From positions 1-57,838 of the forward strand of contig NZ_QLLR01000035.1 in the NCBI RefSeq assembly GCF_003259615.1: a stretch of 57,838 nt of DNA, read 5' to 3'. Shown here one piece after another: positions 16,656 through 25,884 of the stretch. Made by a program: the position numbers and the translations under genes. Numbering within the stretch: position 1 is the stretch's first letter; every line of letters begins with the position of its first letter. The notes below the pieces were generated by a model. It was not told where the DNA came from and made no database searches. It was given only the letters and a program-made list of their open reading frames with translations. This DNA comes from Pedobacter cryoconitis (lineage in GTDB: Bacteria > Bacteroidota > Bacteroidia > Sphingobacteriales > Sphingobacteriaceae).

Positions 16656-18092
16656 ATGAGTAACAAAAAATTAGCTATCTCCGGCGCGAAGTGGACAACC
16701 ATTTCAACTGTTGTTAATACCGTGCTGCAATTTGTCCAGATAGCGATTTTGGCCCGGTTGCTGGAGCCGTCTTCCTTCGGTATTGTCAGTATCAGTACTT
16801 TGGTGATCACCTTTTTAGGCATTTTTGCCCATTTCGGTTTCTCCAACTCTATCGTCTATAAACAGGAAAGTGACAACAAGGTCTTATCTACTATTTATTT
16901 TCTAAACCTGATGATTGGTTCTGCGATGTTTGTGATCATTTACTTTGGTTCACCGCTGCTGGTCATGTACTATAAAGAGCCGCGCTTACTAGAGGTACTT
17001 CATATTTCTGCTTTTTATTTCCCTATCGTTTTTCTTGGACAGATTTACAATATCCTCCTAGAAAAGGAACTGAAATTCAAGTCCCTGGCTTTAACGGAAA
17101 TTGTTTGCTCCATATTAGCGACTACGATCACAATTATACTCGCGTACAAGGGCTTTCAGGCTAAATCTTTAGTATACGGTCTTTTGGCCGGACAGACGCT
17201 TAAAATGCTGGTTCAGAATGTAATTGGCAGGGTTTATTTTTCCCCGGTCTGGTATTTTAAGCTGAAGGAAATTAAAGAACACCTGATGTTTGGTATTTAC
17301 AACATTGGGGATAGTCTTTTGGGCTTTGCTAACGGCAATATGGACACGATCCTGATTGGTGGTTTATTAGGGGTCAAAGAATTGGGGTATTATACAATTG
17401 CTTCACAGGTTGCGATTTACCCGGTAGCCAGGATCTGCCCGATTATTGTACAGATCTGTTATCCGATCATGGCCAGAATGAAGGAAAACCTGGAGCAGTT
17501 GAAAGGTGCTTACCTGAAGATTGTTGATTTTCTTTCTTATATTAATATTCCTCTGCTGGCCGGCTTGTATTTAATGTCTGCCAATGTAATTCCATTAATT
17601 TATGGTTCGGGATGGGATGCTACAGTGCCGCTGATTAAGATCTTTGTTTTTACAGGTATCTTCTCTTGTCTGATGTACCCGCTTTCTACGGTAGCTTATT
17701 CTACGGGTAAACCGAAGTTGCTGTTTTACCTGAACCTGATTACCCTTGTCATTAAATTCCCGCTGATTTACATCATGGCTAAACATTATGGAATTATGGG
17801 GATTGCTTATGGATTCTTAATCACGACCTTCATTACGCTGGTGATGAACTTCTTCCTGATCCAGTTTATGGTGGGTGATTTCATGAAAACGTTTCTGGAA
17901 AATATTGCCAAGCCAATTCTGTTTAGTGTGGCCATGGCTGTCGTTATCTTATTGTATAAACAGTTTATAGGGAATACTGGAACGTTCCACACCATGGCTC
18001 AGATTGCTTTGGGCGGAATGGTTTATGCCGCCTTAACTTTAAAATATAAGTTGTCACTCTCTGAAATCAAAAATTTAAAGCAATCCTTGTAA
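16656..18092 (+). CDS. Wzx-like polysaccharide flippase (MOP superfamily)
   Basis: A 478-residue protein with about twelve to fourteen membrane helices. It begins KLAISGAKWTTISTVVNTVLQFVQ and continues with ILARLLEPSSFGIVSIST, the characteristic start of the PST/Wzx family, and has the mid-protein QVAIYPVARICPIIVQICYP segment seen in WzxC-like members. It would flip undecaprenyl-pyrophosphate-linked repeat units to the periplasm for the Wzy-like polymerase at 9430. Together these two genes define a Wzx/Wzy-dependent route. Confidence 0.88.
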   Translation: MSNKKLAISGAKWTTISTVVNTVLQFVQIAILARLLEPSSFGIVSISTLVITFLGIFAHFGFSNSIVYKQESDNKVLSTIYFLNLMIGSAMFVIIYFGSPLLVMYYKEPRLLEVLHISAFYFPIVFLGQIYNILLEKELKFKSLALTEIVCSILATTITIILAYKGFQAKSLVYGLLAGQTLKMLVQNVIGRVYFSPVWYFKLKEIKEHLMFGIYNIGDSLLGFANGNMDTILIGGLLGVKELGYYTIASQVAIYPVARICPIIVQICYPIMARMKENLEQLKGAYLKIVDFLSYINIPLLAGLYLMSANVIPLIYGSGWDATVPLIKIFVFTGIFSCLMYPLSTVAYSTGKPKLLFYLNLITLVIKFPLIYIMAKHYGIMGIAYGFLITTFITLVMNFFLIQFMVGDFMKTFLENIAKPILFSVAMAVVILLYKQFIGNTGTFHTMAQIALGGMVYAALTLKYKLSLSEIKNLKQSL

Positions 18093-18671
18093 GTGGACAG
18101 AAGATTATATATTAAGAGTGTCTTCGGTTTAGCTGTAGCAGGTGCAGCTTCTTTCTCTATTCTTAAATGGGTGAGCATGAACAGGGCTGTTGTTCCTGCA
18201 GATCTCGTCCATAAAAGAGAATTGCTGGCTGAACTTGCCGAGCTGATCATCCCTCAAACAGATACTCCCGGTGCCAGGGCAGCGATGGTACATGATTATA
18301 TGATTATGGTCATACTGAATTGTACGCCTGTAAAAGAGCAGAATAAGTTCATTGATGGGATTGCTGAACTGGAGGATTATACCGCTGAACGATACGGTAA
18401 GGATTTTTTGCAATGCAGCCTGGCAGAAAAAAAGATTGTATTGAAACACATGGCCAGAAATTCATCAGGCTATTCTTACAAAATTCTGAATAAAATTAAT
18501 AACAAGCTTTTTGGGAAGCCATTTTTTCTGAAGCTCAGAGAACTCACTGTGGAGGGCTATTGTCAATCCCGGCTTGGGGCTACCCAGGGGCTTGCTTATG
18601 ATTATATTCCCCATACTTTTGAAGCCTGCATTCCACTCCGTAAAAACCAGAAATCCTGGGCAACCAAGTAA
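18093..18671 (+). CDS. Gluconate 2-dehydrogenase subunit 3-like protein with Tat signal
   Basis: A 192-residue protein that starts with GTG directly after the stop of the flippase gene. The N-terminus DRRLYIKSVFGLAVAGAASF has a twin Arg followed by a hydrophobic stretch, a Tat-type signal. The body matches the small subunit family of membrane sugar dehydrogenases (LAELIIPQTDTPGARAA, with FIDGIAELE and the final YDYIP). In this family the small subunit carries the export signal for the flavoprotein. It forms a pair with the GMC gene 3 bases downstream, and likely acts in the periplasm on a sugar or a polymer end. Confidence 0.82.
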   Translation: MDRRLYIKSVFGLAVAGAASFSILKWVSMNRAVVPADLVHKRELLAELAELIIPQTDTPGARAAMVHDYMIMVILNCTPVKEQNKFIDGIAELEDYTAERYGKDFLQCSLAEKKIVLKHMARNSSGYSYKILNKINNKLFGKPFFLKLRELTVEGYCQSRLGATQGLAYDYIPHTFEACIPLRKNQKSWATK

Positions 18672-18674
18672 ATT

Positions 18675-20372
18675 ATGTACATCAGCGATAAAAATAAACA
18701 ACTCAATACCTATGATGCCATCGTAATTGGTTCAGGAATCAGCGGGGGATGGGCAGCAATGGAACTTTGTAAAAAAGGGTTGAAAACACTGCTTTTGGAA
18801 AGAGGCCGGGATGTAAAGCATATTATCGATTATCCAACCGCGAATCTTAATCCATGGGATTTTAAAGCCGGGATGAACAATACTCTAAAGGACCGGGAAA
18901 CTGATCCGATTCACAGTGGTGCATACAGCCCCGCTGACAAGCATTTTTATGTCAGTGACGCTGAACATCCTTATGTACAGGAAAAGCCATTTAACTGGTA
19001 CAGGGGGTATCAGGTAGGCGGCAGGTCTTTAACCTGGGGAAGACAGTGCTATCGTTGGAGCGATCTTGACTTTCAGGCCAATCACCAGGATGGGTATGGA
19101 ATAGACTGGCCTATCCGCTATAAAGATCTGGAACAGTGGTATAGTTATGCAGAATCGTTTATTGGGGTAAGTGGTAACTGTGAAAATCTGGCGCAGTTGC
19201 CAGATGGCAAATTTTTAACACCAATGGAGTTGAATTGTATTGAAAAGCATTTGGGTGATTCTATCCGCAAGCATGACGAACACCGTTTATTAACGATTGC
19301 AAGGGTCGCTAACTTAACCAGGGGATGGGATAACCGCGGGCCTTGTCAAAACAGGAATTTGTGTACCCGGGGATGTCCTTTTGGCGGATATTTCAGCAGT
19401 AACAGTTCGACTATTCCAGCTGCAATGGCTACTGGTAATTTAACTTTAAGACCGTTTTCAATTGTGACTGAGCTGCTGTTTGATGAGCAAAAACAGAAGG
19501 CTAAAGGGGTGCGGGTAATTGATACTTTAACTAATGAAGTGCTGGAGTTTTATGCGAAGATTGTTTTTGTCAACGCATCTACGATTGCAACTGCGGGCTT
19601 ATTATTGAATTCTGTTTCTTCGAGGTTCCCTGATGGATTTGGTAATGGAAGCGGGCAGCTGGGGCATAATCTGATGGATCACCATTCTTCTGCGGGTGCC
19701 TATGGTATACATGAATCTTATACGGACCAATATTATAAAGGAAGAAGACCTTGTGGATTTCTAATCCCAAGGTATAGGAATCTTCAGCAGGATAAAAGTC
19801 TTAATTTTAAAAGAGGGTACAATATCCAGGGTCATGGTGAACGGCAGGAGTGGATGGATAAAGCGCAAAGTATTGAAGGGTTCGGGGAAGAATTTAAAGC
19901 ACAGCTTACTACGCCCGGTCCATGGTCAATCTGGATGGCCGGATGGGGAGAGTGTTTGCCTTATTTTGATAATAAAGTATCTTTAGATAACTTCCAGAAG
20001 GATAAGTGGGACCAGCCTTTAATTAAAATTGACTTTGCTTTCCGCGATAATGAGCATAAGATGATGTCCGATATTCAGCAGACTTCTGCGGAAATGTTCG
20101 AAAAGGCAGGATTCAAAAATATTGAAACTTTTAATTACAATAAGCCAGGAGGATCAACCATTCATGAAATGGGAACTGCCCGTATGGGACATGACCCCAA
20201 AACATCTGTTTTAAACAAGTTTAACCAGATGCACGAGGCGAAGAACGTTTTTATTACTGATGGCAGCTGCATGACTTCTTCCGCCTGTCAGAATCCATCT
20301 TTAACTTACATGGCTTTAACTGCCAGAGCGAGCCAGTTTGCTTATGAACAATTGAAGAAAGGGGAATTATAA
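18675..20372 (+). CDS. GMC-family FAD-dependent sugar dehydrogenase, large subunit
   Basis: A 565-residue glucose-methanol-choline family oxidoreductase of the gluconate dehydrogenase type. The FAD motif is GSGISGG (19-25); GRSLTWGRQCYRW is the family GGRS-like region, and CTRGCPFGGYF contains clustered Cys. The C-terminal catalytic pair is probably His497 (STIHEMGTARMG) and Asn540 (ACQNPSLTYMAL). It has no export signal of its own and probably hitchhikes with the Tat-signal subunit upstream. No cytochrome subunit is next to it. Its place at the end of the EPS operon suggests oxidation of a sugar in or near the polymer; the substrate is unknown. Confidence 0.88.
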   Translation: MYISDKNKQLNTYDAIVIGSGISGGWAAMELCKKGLKTLLLERGRDVKHIIDYPTANLNPWDFKAGMNNTLKDRETDPIHSGAYSPADKHFYVSDAEHPYVQEKPFNWYRGYQVGGRSLTWGRQCYRWSDLDFQANHQDGYGIDWPIRYKDLEQWYSYAESFIGVSGNCENLAQLPDGKFLTPMELNCIEKHLGDSIRKHDEHRLLTIARVANLTRGWDNRGPCQNRNLCTRGCPFGGYFSSNSSTIPAAMATGNLTLRPFSIVTELLFDEQKQKAKGVRVIDTLTNEVLEFYAKIVFVNASTIATAGLLLNSVSSRFPDGFGNGSGQLGHNLMDHHSSAGAYGIHESYTDQYYKGRRPCGFLIPRYRNLQQDKSLNFKRGYNIQGHGERQEWMDKAQSIEGFGEEFKAQLTTPGPWSIWMAGWGECLPYFDNKVSLDNFQKDKWDQPLIKIDFAFRDNEHKMMSDIQQTSAEMFEKAGFKNIETFNYNKPGGSTIHEMGTARMGHDPKTSVLNKFNQMHEAKNVFITDGSCMTSSACQNPSLTYMALTARASQFAYEQLKKGEL

Positions 20373-21266
20373 CTATTTTAAACCTAAAAGAGTTTTGGAC
20401 TTTTCTAAAATATTATATAGCTTCTTTAAGTATCTTGAACTTTCTCCAATTGGTTTAAAGTTTTTCCAGCCTGTCATATTCAAATAGTAAAAGAATATTT
20501 CTTTGTATTTCTCACTATATTCGTATGACTTATAGATAGGCTTTCTTCCTGTAAAATGAATGAGGTATGGTTTTTCTTCTTCTGAATAAGCAAAGCGGTT
20601 CCATAATAAATCCAATTCCTTCCAGTGCAATGCGAGTACAGCATTCAGGCCATATTGATCCTCATAAACGGCATGTTTTTTATGTGCAGTCAGACAGTTA
20701 AGCACTTTATTGGTAATGTCAGCATTTCTCCACTTTTCTATATCAACAACCATTAAGCCGGAGTTGAAATATTTATTATCAGCTGGTATGCCTAACTCTT
20801 CATAATTGCTTATACCACCCCAGCGTGTCACCACCTGTATAAACTGATCCTGCACAGCACCAACTATTTTGCTTCCCAAATCTGTATGCCATAACTTGCT
20901 GATATCTTCAAGCATAATCATGTCTACATCCAAATATATAATTCGCTTGATAGATTTTGGAATGAAATGAGGGATAAATAATCTGATGTAAATATTTATT
21001 GGTAAACTGCTTTTGTCAACCGGAAGTTTGACATTTTTAGGTAGACATTCAGATTTAACCATCCAATGAATAGTTACAATTTCTGGATTACTCCCACTTA
21101 ATATTTTTGATTTATTTTTCTTAGTAATTCCATCTTCTACAATAAAAAATTCTAGTTTTTCATCAGACTGATGATTTACTTCAATAGATCTGATTAAAGC
21201 TGCCAGTAAAATGGCATAGTGATTATCACAAACACAAATTATAGCAATAGGCGCTGATTTTTCCAT
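20373..21266 (-). CDS. Family 8 glycosyltransferase
   Basis: A 297-residue GT8 (LgtC/galactinol-synthase-like) enzyme. It begins PIAIICVCDNHYAILLAALI, has the metal-binding DxD in RIIYLDVDMIMLEDI, and later NSGLMVVDIEKWR and the IHFTGRKPI His-containing motif that completes the metal site. GT8 enzymes are retaining glucosyl or galactosyl transferases using UDP-sugars. It is convergent with the GMC gene with no base between the stop codons, and no terminator separates them. It lies downstream of another minus-strand glycosyltransferase. Confidence 0.88.
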   Translation of the reverse strand: MEKSAPIAIICVCDNHYAILLAALIRSIEVNHQSDEKLEFFIVEDGITKKNKSKILSGSNPEIVTIHWMVKSECLPKNVKLPVDKSSLPINIYIRLFIPHFIPKSIKRIIYLDVDMIMLEDISKLWHTDLGSKIVGAVQDQFIQVVTRWGGISNYEELGIPADNKYFNSGLMVVDIEKWRNADITNKVLNCLTAHKKHAVYEDQYGLNAVLALHWKELDLLWNRFAYSEEEKPYLIHFTGRKPIYKSYEYSEKYKEIFFYYLNMTGWKNFKPIGESSRYLKKLYNILEKSKTLLGLK

Positions 21267-21313
21267 TTTGTTGTAGTTCTTTTTTACGAGTATAATAATT
21301 TGAGTGCTTTAGC

Positions 21314-22114
21314 CTATTTTACCGTTTTTGTAAGTAATTGAAAATTGTATTTTAAAAATTTATACTTCGAATATATCAATTTAGCAATAGTAAAAGGAAC
21401 ACTATTGCCATTATTCCATGATTTTCTAAAGTTTGCAGTGCTCGGTTCTTCTACTGAATTTTCTTGTGTTAATAATCCATAATGGTCATCATAAAGCAGA
21501 CATTTACCTTTGTTTTTAATGAAAGCAAAACTCATCTGCATTTCAGTTTGGTCACCGTTCAAGCCTTCAGGATATCTGCCGAAGTCTTTAAGAAAAGTTG
21601 ACTTGCGCAAATGCGGATGATCTCCGTAAAGATAAAATTTGAGATTATTAGTATACCATGGTGACAGGTGGAACACTTTTTCAGAAAAACCGAGCTTATA
21701 CGGTGTCATATAAGGATAAGGAGAATAAGAATACAAAGTTATCATATCCCATTTCTTATCTTGCTCCATAATTTGCAGCGCATCTGCGAAATGTTCCGGG
21801 AAAGTAGCCTTAGGAACAAAATCTTCCTGAATATATAACGTATATTCAGTTTGTACGCTATCCTGGCCTTTGTTTATATTATTCCCCAATCCTTTGTTAA
21901 TTGGGGAAGTAATTAACCTGAAAGTATATTCCTGCTGTAATTTTTCGATGTACTGCAGTTGACTTTTCTCACTGCCATCATCAGAAATAACGATGTCTCC
22001 AAAATTACAGTCTAATTTTTTAAAAGCCTTTAAAAGCCGCTCAAGCGACTTACATCTGTTGTAATGGGTAATCAGTAAAGTAACGCTTGTAAAGTGGTAT
22101 GGGGTGTTCATCAT
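21314..22114 (-). CDS. Family 2 glycosyltransferase, paralog 3 of 3
   Basis: A 266-residue GT2 protein with VTLLITHYNRCKSLERLL, IVISDDGSEKS, NKGLGNNINKGQD and YIQEDFVPKATF. It is a clear paralog of the genes at 14920 and 15849 but lies on the opposite strand, 6 kb away. Its last part (GLLTQENSVEEPSTANFRKS) is closer to the 14920 gene, the YIQEDFVPKA segment to the 15849 gene. It would be transcribed with the GT8 gene 47 bases downstream. Confidence 0.85.
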   Translation of the reverse strand: MMNTPYHFTSVTLLITHYNRCKSLERLLKAFKKLDCNFGDIVISDDGSEKSQLQYIEKLQQEYTFRLITSPINKGLGNNINKGQDSVQTEYTLYIQEDFVPKATFPEHFADALQIMEQDKKWDMITLYSYSPYPYMTPYKLGFSEKVFHLSPWYTNNLKFYLYGDHPHLRKSTFLKDFGRYPEGLNGDQTEMQMSFAFIKNKGKCLLYDDHYGLLTQENSVEEPSTANFRKSWNNGNSVPFTIAKLIYSKYKFLKYNFQLLTKTVK

Positions 22115-22182
22115 CTATTAATTGCCCGGCTAATGAATATAAATGTAATAAGATTGTTTGACAAGTAGGCAGATAGAGTGCC

Positions 22183-22223
22183 AAAAAAAAATCTCAGTTC
22201 ATATATTGAGCTGAGATTTTTTT
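22183..22223 (-). terminator. Intrinsic terminator of beta-helix lipoprotein gene
   Basis: Arms 22191-22201 and 22207-22217 form an 11-pair stem with one G-U pair and a 5-base loop. They are flanked by eight A on one side and seven T on the other, so the hairpin can end transcription in both directions. It lies 16 bases past the stop of the minus-strand lipoprotein gene and before the start of the downstream glycosyltransferase. Confidence 0.8.
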
Positions 22224-22238
22224 ATAAAATTTATCTGC

Positions 22239-23618
22239 TTATTCAACAGCACCTATAGAGGGAGCTGTTGCGCTTCTTGGTTTACCATAGAAATCTGTGA
22301 TGACAAATGGTGTTGGTCTGCCTTTAGATTTTGCAGGTGAATTACTGGTTAAATTCAGTGAAGTCTGGTCTGTAATCCCGTCTTGTGCAGCGGTTTCATT
22401 GTATAAGTTATACGAAGTGTTCGGAATAACTTCAGCCCATTGTAAAGCGATCATTTTCTGATTTGGAAGGAAATTGAATCCCAGGTTATTGTAAACATCC
22501 ACCTTACCGCCCGACATGCCGTATACGTCAACTACGGCTGCTTGCCAGTCATTGGATTGGTTTAAATTGCCACAGGTATTGTTGAAGACTATGGCGTTTG
22601 TATAAGTTGTAATTCCTGGGGTTATTCTGTCAGAAAAAGATTGAACTTCAAAACCTGAGTATTTACGGGAGTTTAAAACGATGTTATTGTAGATCAGAAT
22701 ATTTTTTGGTGTACTGCCAACAGTATGGCCCCAGGCGCGGATTGCATTTCCCTGGTGATTAGTCACTAAGTTATTATGAAATCTACCATTTCCAGCAATC
22801 TGAAAGATACCGTTATGGTTGTTATTGCTGGTATTGATATTGTTGATTTTGTTATGGTGAATGTTGTAGTCTTCTACATTTCCCATAAAAACCACCGTCC
22901 CTACATCCGAAGCATTCTGGAAGTCAATGTTAGCGATCTCAATATTCTTCACTAATCCATACACCACTCCGCCCTGGATATATCCTCCGGTAGTCAGGAA
23001 CTGCGCTGTATTGTCACAAGACATATTCAGGAATCTAAGGTTCTTGGAATAAGAGCCTTCTGTTCCATTATAAACATCATTGTATTTAAAAGTAATATCC
23101 AGATCACCGATGTTTTTAAAAGCTGCGTATTGAAACGTGAAGTTGTTCAGACTACCAGTGATGACTACTGCTCTGTAAGAGTTGTCTCTGAACGAAAATC
23201 CTTTAGCCAGTCCTGGCGTTCCGTCTCCGGAGATATATACGTTTTTCAGGTTTTCCAGAGACATCGCATTAAAGTTTCCTGCAACTTCCACAAGTCCGTC
23301 ATTTTTGAAGGTAATCGGACATCCGTCGGCAGATAATACGTTCTTGATATTGATAGAAGTATAGCTTCCTCCTTTGATTTTAATCAGGTCATTACATTGA
23401 ACGGCAAAAGTAGCACCGTCAAAATTAAGGACTCCTGATCCTGTACCAATATTGACTGTTCTTTTATAAACAATCGGCGCAGGCGCTTTGCTTGTATCAG
23501 CTCCTGATCCAGGAACAATAACCGAAATGTCAGGATTTTCAATAATTCCCTTTTTGCAAGAGGCCAGTAAGAAAACTGAAGAAATAGAGAAGAGGAATAT
23601 GATTGTTAATGTTCTCAT
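22239..23618 (-). CDS. Right-handed beta-helix repeat lipoprotein
   Basis: A 459-residue predicted lipoprotein: MRTLTIIFLFSISSVFLLAS followed by Cys-Lys-Lys gives a clear signal peptide II site. The frame is open 15 codons further upstream, but the lipoprotein start at 23618 is preferred. From about residue 60 the sequence is Asn/Gly-rich with regular beta turns (VEDYNIHHNKINNINTSNN; NAIRAWGHTV; NILIYNNIVLNSRKYSG), the pattern of parallel beta-helix proteins such as pectate lyases, epimerases and tailspike-like depolymerases. It may bind, cut or epimerise the polymer made by this locus at the cell surface. No catalytic triad could be assigned. Confidence 0.78.
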   Translation of the reverse strand: MRTLTIIFLFSISSVFLLASCKKGIIENPDISVIVPGSGADTSKAPAPIVYKRTVNIGTGSGVLNFDGATFAVQCNDLIKIKGGSYTSINIKNVLSADGCPITFKNDGLVEVAGNFNAMSLENLKNVYISGDGTPGLAKGFSFRDNSYRAVVITGSLNNFTFQYAAFKNIGDLDITFKYNDVYNGTEGSYSKNLRFLNMSCDNTAQFLTTGGYIQGGVVYGLVKNIEIANIDFQNASDVGTVVFMGNVEDYNIHHNKINNINTSNNNHNGIFQIAGNGRFHNNLVTNHQGNAIRAWGHTVGSTPKNILIYNNIVLNSRKYSGFEVQSFSDRITPGITTYTNAIVFNNTCGNLNQSNDWQAAVVDVYGMSGGKVDVYNNLGFNFLPNQKMIALQWAEVIPNTSYNLYNETAAQDGITDQTSLNLTSNSPAKSKGRPTPFVITDFYGKPRSATAPSIGAVE

Positions 23619-24019
23619 TTTTAATGGGATAGTTTTGTTGATTATTTTTTCAACATGGTGCATAGATACACATATTATTTATAATCCTAGAATATTATCA
23701 AAAAAAATGGGGAAATTTGGGTAATTATTTCCCGATTTACATCGGTTGATGTAAATTGATTAACCAGTTAGAAATGGGTCACCTGAATAAATATGGATAA
23801 TGGTTTATTTTGCTAAATCGAAAATTAGTGCCCAGCGTAAATAAACAGATGGGTATTAATTTATCAGGGTCTGATTATCAGCCGTTTTTGACTGATATAG
23901 AATAATCATTTTTATTTATGATTAGTTTTGCACTATTTTAGAGCTGTCTTTTGATCAATACGGCTAATGAAAAATGTAACGCAATGCGGGTTTATAATTG
24001 GAGTTAATTTAGTTTTTCT
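23619..24019. other. Divergent promoter region
   Basis: About 400 bases between the minus-strand beta-helix gene and the plus-strand GT14 gene. A perfect -7 motif TAGTTTTG for the plus strand lies at 23923-23930 (listed separately). Nothing else coding was found. Confidence 0.5.
23923..23930 (+). promoter_or_regulatory. Candidate Bacteroidota -7 promoter element
   Basis: TAGTTTTG matches TAnnTTTG exactly and lies about 90 bases before the GT14 gene at 24020. No good -33 TTTG is found 19 bases upstream, so this is a partial match. Confidence 0.3.
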
Positions 24020-24886
24020 ATGCGTATAGCACATATCATAATTGCGCATAAAAATCCGGAGCAGTTAAATCGTCTTTTGTTAAAGATGCAGCATCCCGAT
24101 TTTGATTTTTATATCCATGTGGATAAAAAAGTTGACATCAAACCTTATGAATTCCTGAGAGCTATCCGGGGCGTTAAGTTTATACAAGAAAGATCAATTT
24201 GTAATTGGGGAGGTTATAGCACGTTGCAGGCCATGATGAGTTCCCTTCAAGAAGTATTGCTGAATGGAGTGGAGTATGGGTTCTATAATCTGCTGAGTGC
24301 GCAGGATTATCCGCTGAAGAGCAACCAGGAGATCTGTGATTTTTTGCAGCAGAACAGCAGCAAATCATTTATCTATTATGAAGCAGAGGATTCCAAGTGG
24401 TGGGAAGGGGCAGTTTATAGGTTCCAGCGTTATCATTTAACGGACTATAATTTCAGCGGCAAGTTCTTTATAGAGAATATGCTGAACAAGATACTTCCTT
24501 TACGCAAGTTTCCGCTGGCTATGAAGTTATACGGAGGCAGCAAGTCCAGCTGGTGGACTATAAATAAGGAAAGTGCCGGTTACCTTGCGAATTATTTCGA
24601 TACAGAGAATAAGATCAAGAAGTTCCTGAAATTTTGTTGGGGAACAGATGAGTTTGTGATCCCGACGATATTAATGAATTCCCCCTTAAAGGATCATATT
24701 GTCAATGATAACCTGCGTTATATAGATTTCCCGGATGGTATGGCAAACCCTAAAATTCTGACACTGGCAGATCTGGATAAATTGCGTGCCTCTCACATGC
24801 TTTTCGCCAGGAAGTTTGATGTTGGTATAGATATTGATATTTTAGCTGCAATCGATGAATACACCTCCAACAGTAAACAGGTTTAG
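24020..24886 (+). CDS. Core-2/I-branching-type glycosyltransferase (GT14), paralog 1
   Basis: A 288-residue enzyme of the beta-1,6-N-acetylglucosaminyltransferase-like family. Family hallmarks: opening RIAHIIIAHKNPEQLNRLL, then FDFYIHVDKKVDI, the FYNLLSAQDYPLKS motif, SSWWTINKESAGYL and CWGTDEFVIPTIL. These enzymes are GT-A-like but metal independent. It is about half identical to the gene at 28140 by eye. It overlaps the next gene by 32 bases. Confidence 0.87.
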   Translation: MRIAHIIIAHKNPEQLNRLLLKMQHPDFDFYIHVDKKVDIKPYEFLRAIRGVKFIQERSICNWGGYSTLQAMMSSLQEVLLNGVEYGFYNLLSAQDYPLKSNQEICDFLQQNSSKSFIYYEAEDSKWWEGAVYRFQRYHLTDYNFSGKFFIENMLNKILPLRKFPLAMKLYGGSKSSWWTINKESAGYLANYFDTENKIKKFLKFCWGTDEFVIPTILMNSPLKDHIVNDNLRYIDFPDGMANPKILTLADLDKLRASHMLFARKFDVGIDIDILAAIDEYTSNSKQV

Positions 24887-25877
24887 TCCTGATCAGAATT
24901 TAGTCTTTCTTTCTTACGGTGCTGAGTCCGAATTTCGCAGAGCTATCTTTAGTATTTTAAGTTTTTACGCCTGGTCAGCAGCTAGTGATATTCACAGGAC
25001 AAGGATTCTTGTGTATACAGATCAGCCCCATTTTTTTCAGGCTCACCTGGATCAGCCTGAAATTGAATATGTGGTCATGACTCCCCAGGTGATGGAAGAA
25101 ATGTTAGGGGGCACCTTATTTTATCACCGCCGGAAGATAGCTTCCATCGATATGACTTTTAAGAAATATCCGCAGGACAGCTTGATTTTTATTGATTCAG
25201 ATACTTTTTTTACTGGTGATGCGACCGCACTCTTCAATGGGATAACCAAACAGGATGCTTTCATGCACCAGCGGGAATATACTTTTGAACAAGGGCTGGG
25301 TATCTTTAAGAGCTTTAATGAGGGAGAGTTTCCCCAAGCATTTATTGACTATATCACTGACCGTGACCTGATGATTGGCGGGAAACCGGAAAAATTTACG
25401 AGGCATGATTATGGGTGGAATTCTGGTGTATTAGGCTTGCACAGCACTTTTGCGGAGTATATGCCTGATGTATTCAGGTTAAATGATGAGTTCTATAAGA
25501 ACTCCTGCTGGTTTATCAGTGAGCAGATTGCCTTTTCATTAATCCTGCAGCGCAGAAAGACCTTACATGAAGCCGATGAGTTTGTACTGCATTACTGGGG
25601 CAAACGTCAGAAGGTAATGCTGGATAAATTGCTTGTTGATTTATTAAAGAGGTACAAGCTTGCTGAATTAAAAGATAAAACGCTGATCAAAAGAATAACA
25701 ACCAGGTGGAAGTTCAAGGTTGAAGTTGATAAGGTTCAGGAACAGGCGGCAATTGCACTTTCTTTGGGTTCGTGGTTATATGGACTGAAAAAGAGTGCAC
25801 AAGTATTGCTTAAAGATCCTTTAAACGTTCGTTTGTATCAGGAGTTAATCAACGCAGCCTGCTCAAAAAGGAAATAA
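24855..25877 (+). CDS. Putative GT-A-like glycosyltransferase, unclassified
   Basis: A 340-residue soluble protein. The segment DSLIFIDSDTFFTGDAT has the hydrophobic-strand plus DSD pattern of a GT-A metal and nucleotide-sugar site, and NLVFLSYGAESEFRRAIFSI resembles the first beta-alpha unit. WNSGVLGLHSTF matches the acceptor-side NSGxxG motif of GT8-like enzymes. I do not recognise a named family. The start overlaps the preceding GT14 gene by 32 bases; no other Met lies near the first conserved segment, so this start is kept. It is convergent with the methyltransferase gene 7 bases away. Confidence 0.6.
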   Translation: MNTPPTVNRFSPDQNLVFLSYGAESEFRRAIFSILSFYAWSAASDIHRTRILVYTDQPHFFQAHLDQPEIEYVVMTPQVMEEMLGGTLFYHRRKIASIDMTFKKYPQDSLIFIDSDTFFTGDATALFNGITKQDAFMHQREYTFEQGLGIFKSFNEGEFPQAFIDYITDRDLMIGGKPEKFTRHDYGWNSGVLGLHSTFAEYMPDVFRLNDEFYKNSCWFISEQIAFSLILQRRKTLHEADEFVLHYWGKRQKVMLDKLLVDLLKRYKLAELKDKTLIKRITTRWKFKVEVDKVQEQAAIALSLGSWLYGLKKSAQVLLKDPLNVRLYQELINAACSKRK

Positions 25878-25884
25878 AAGATTA

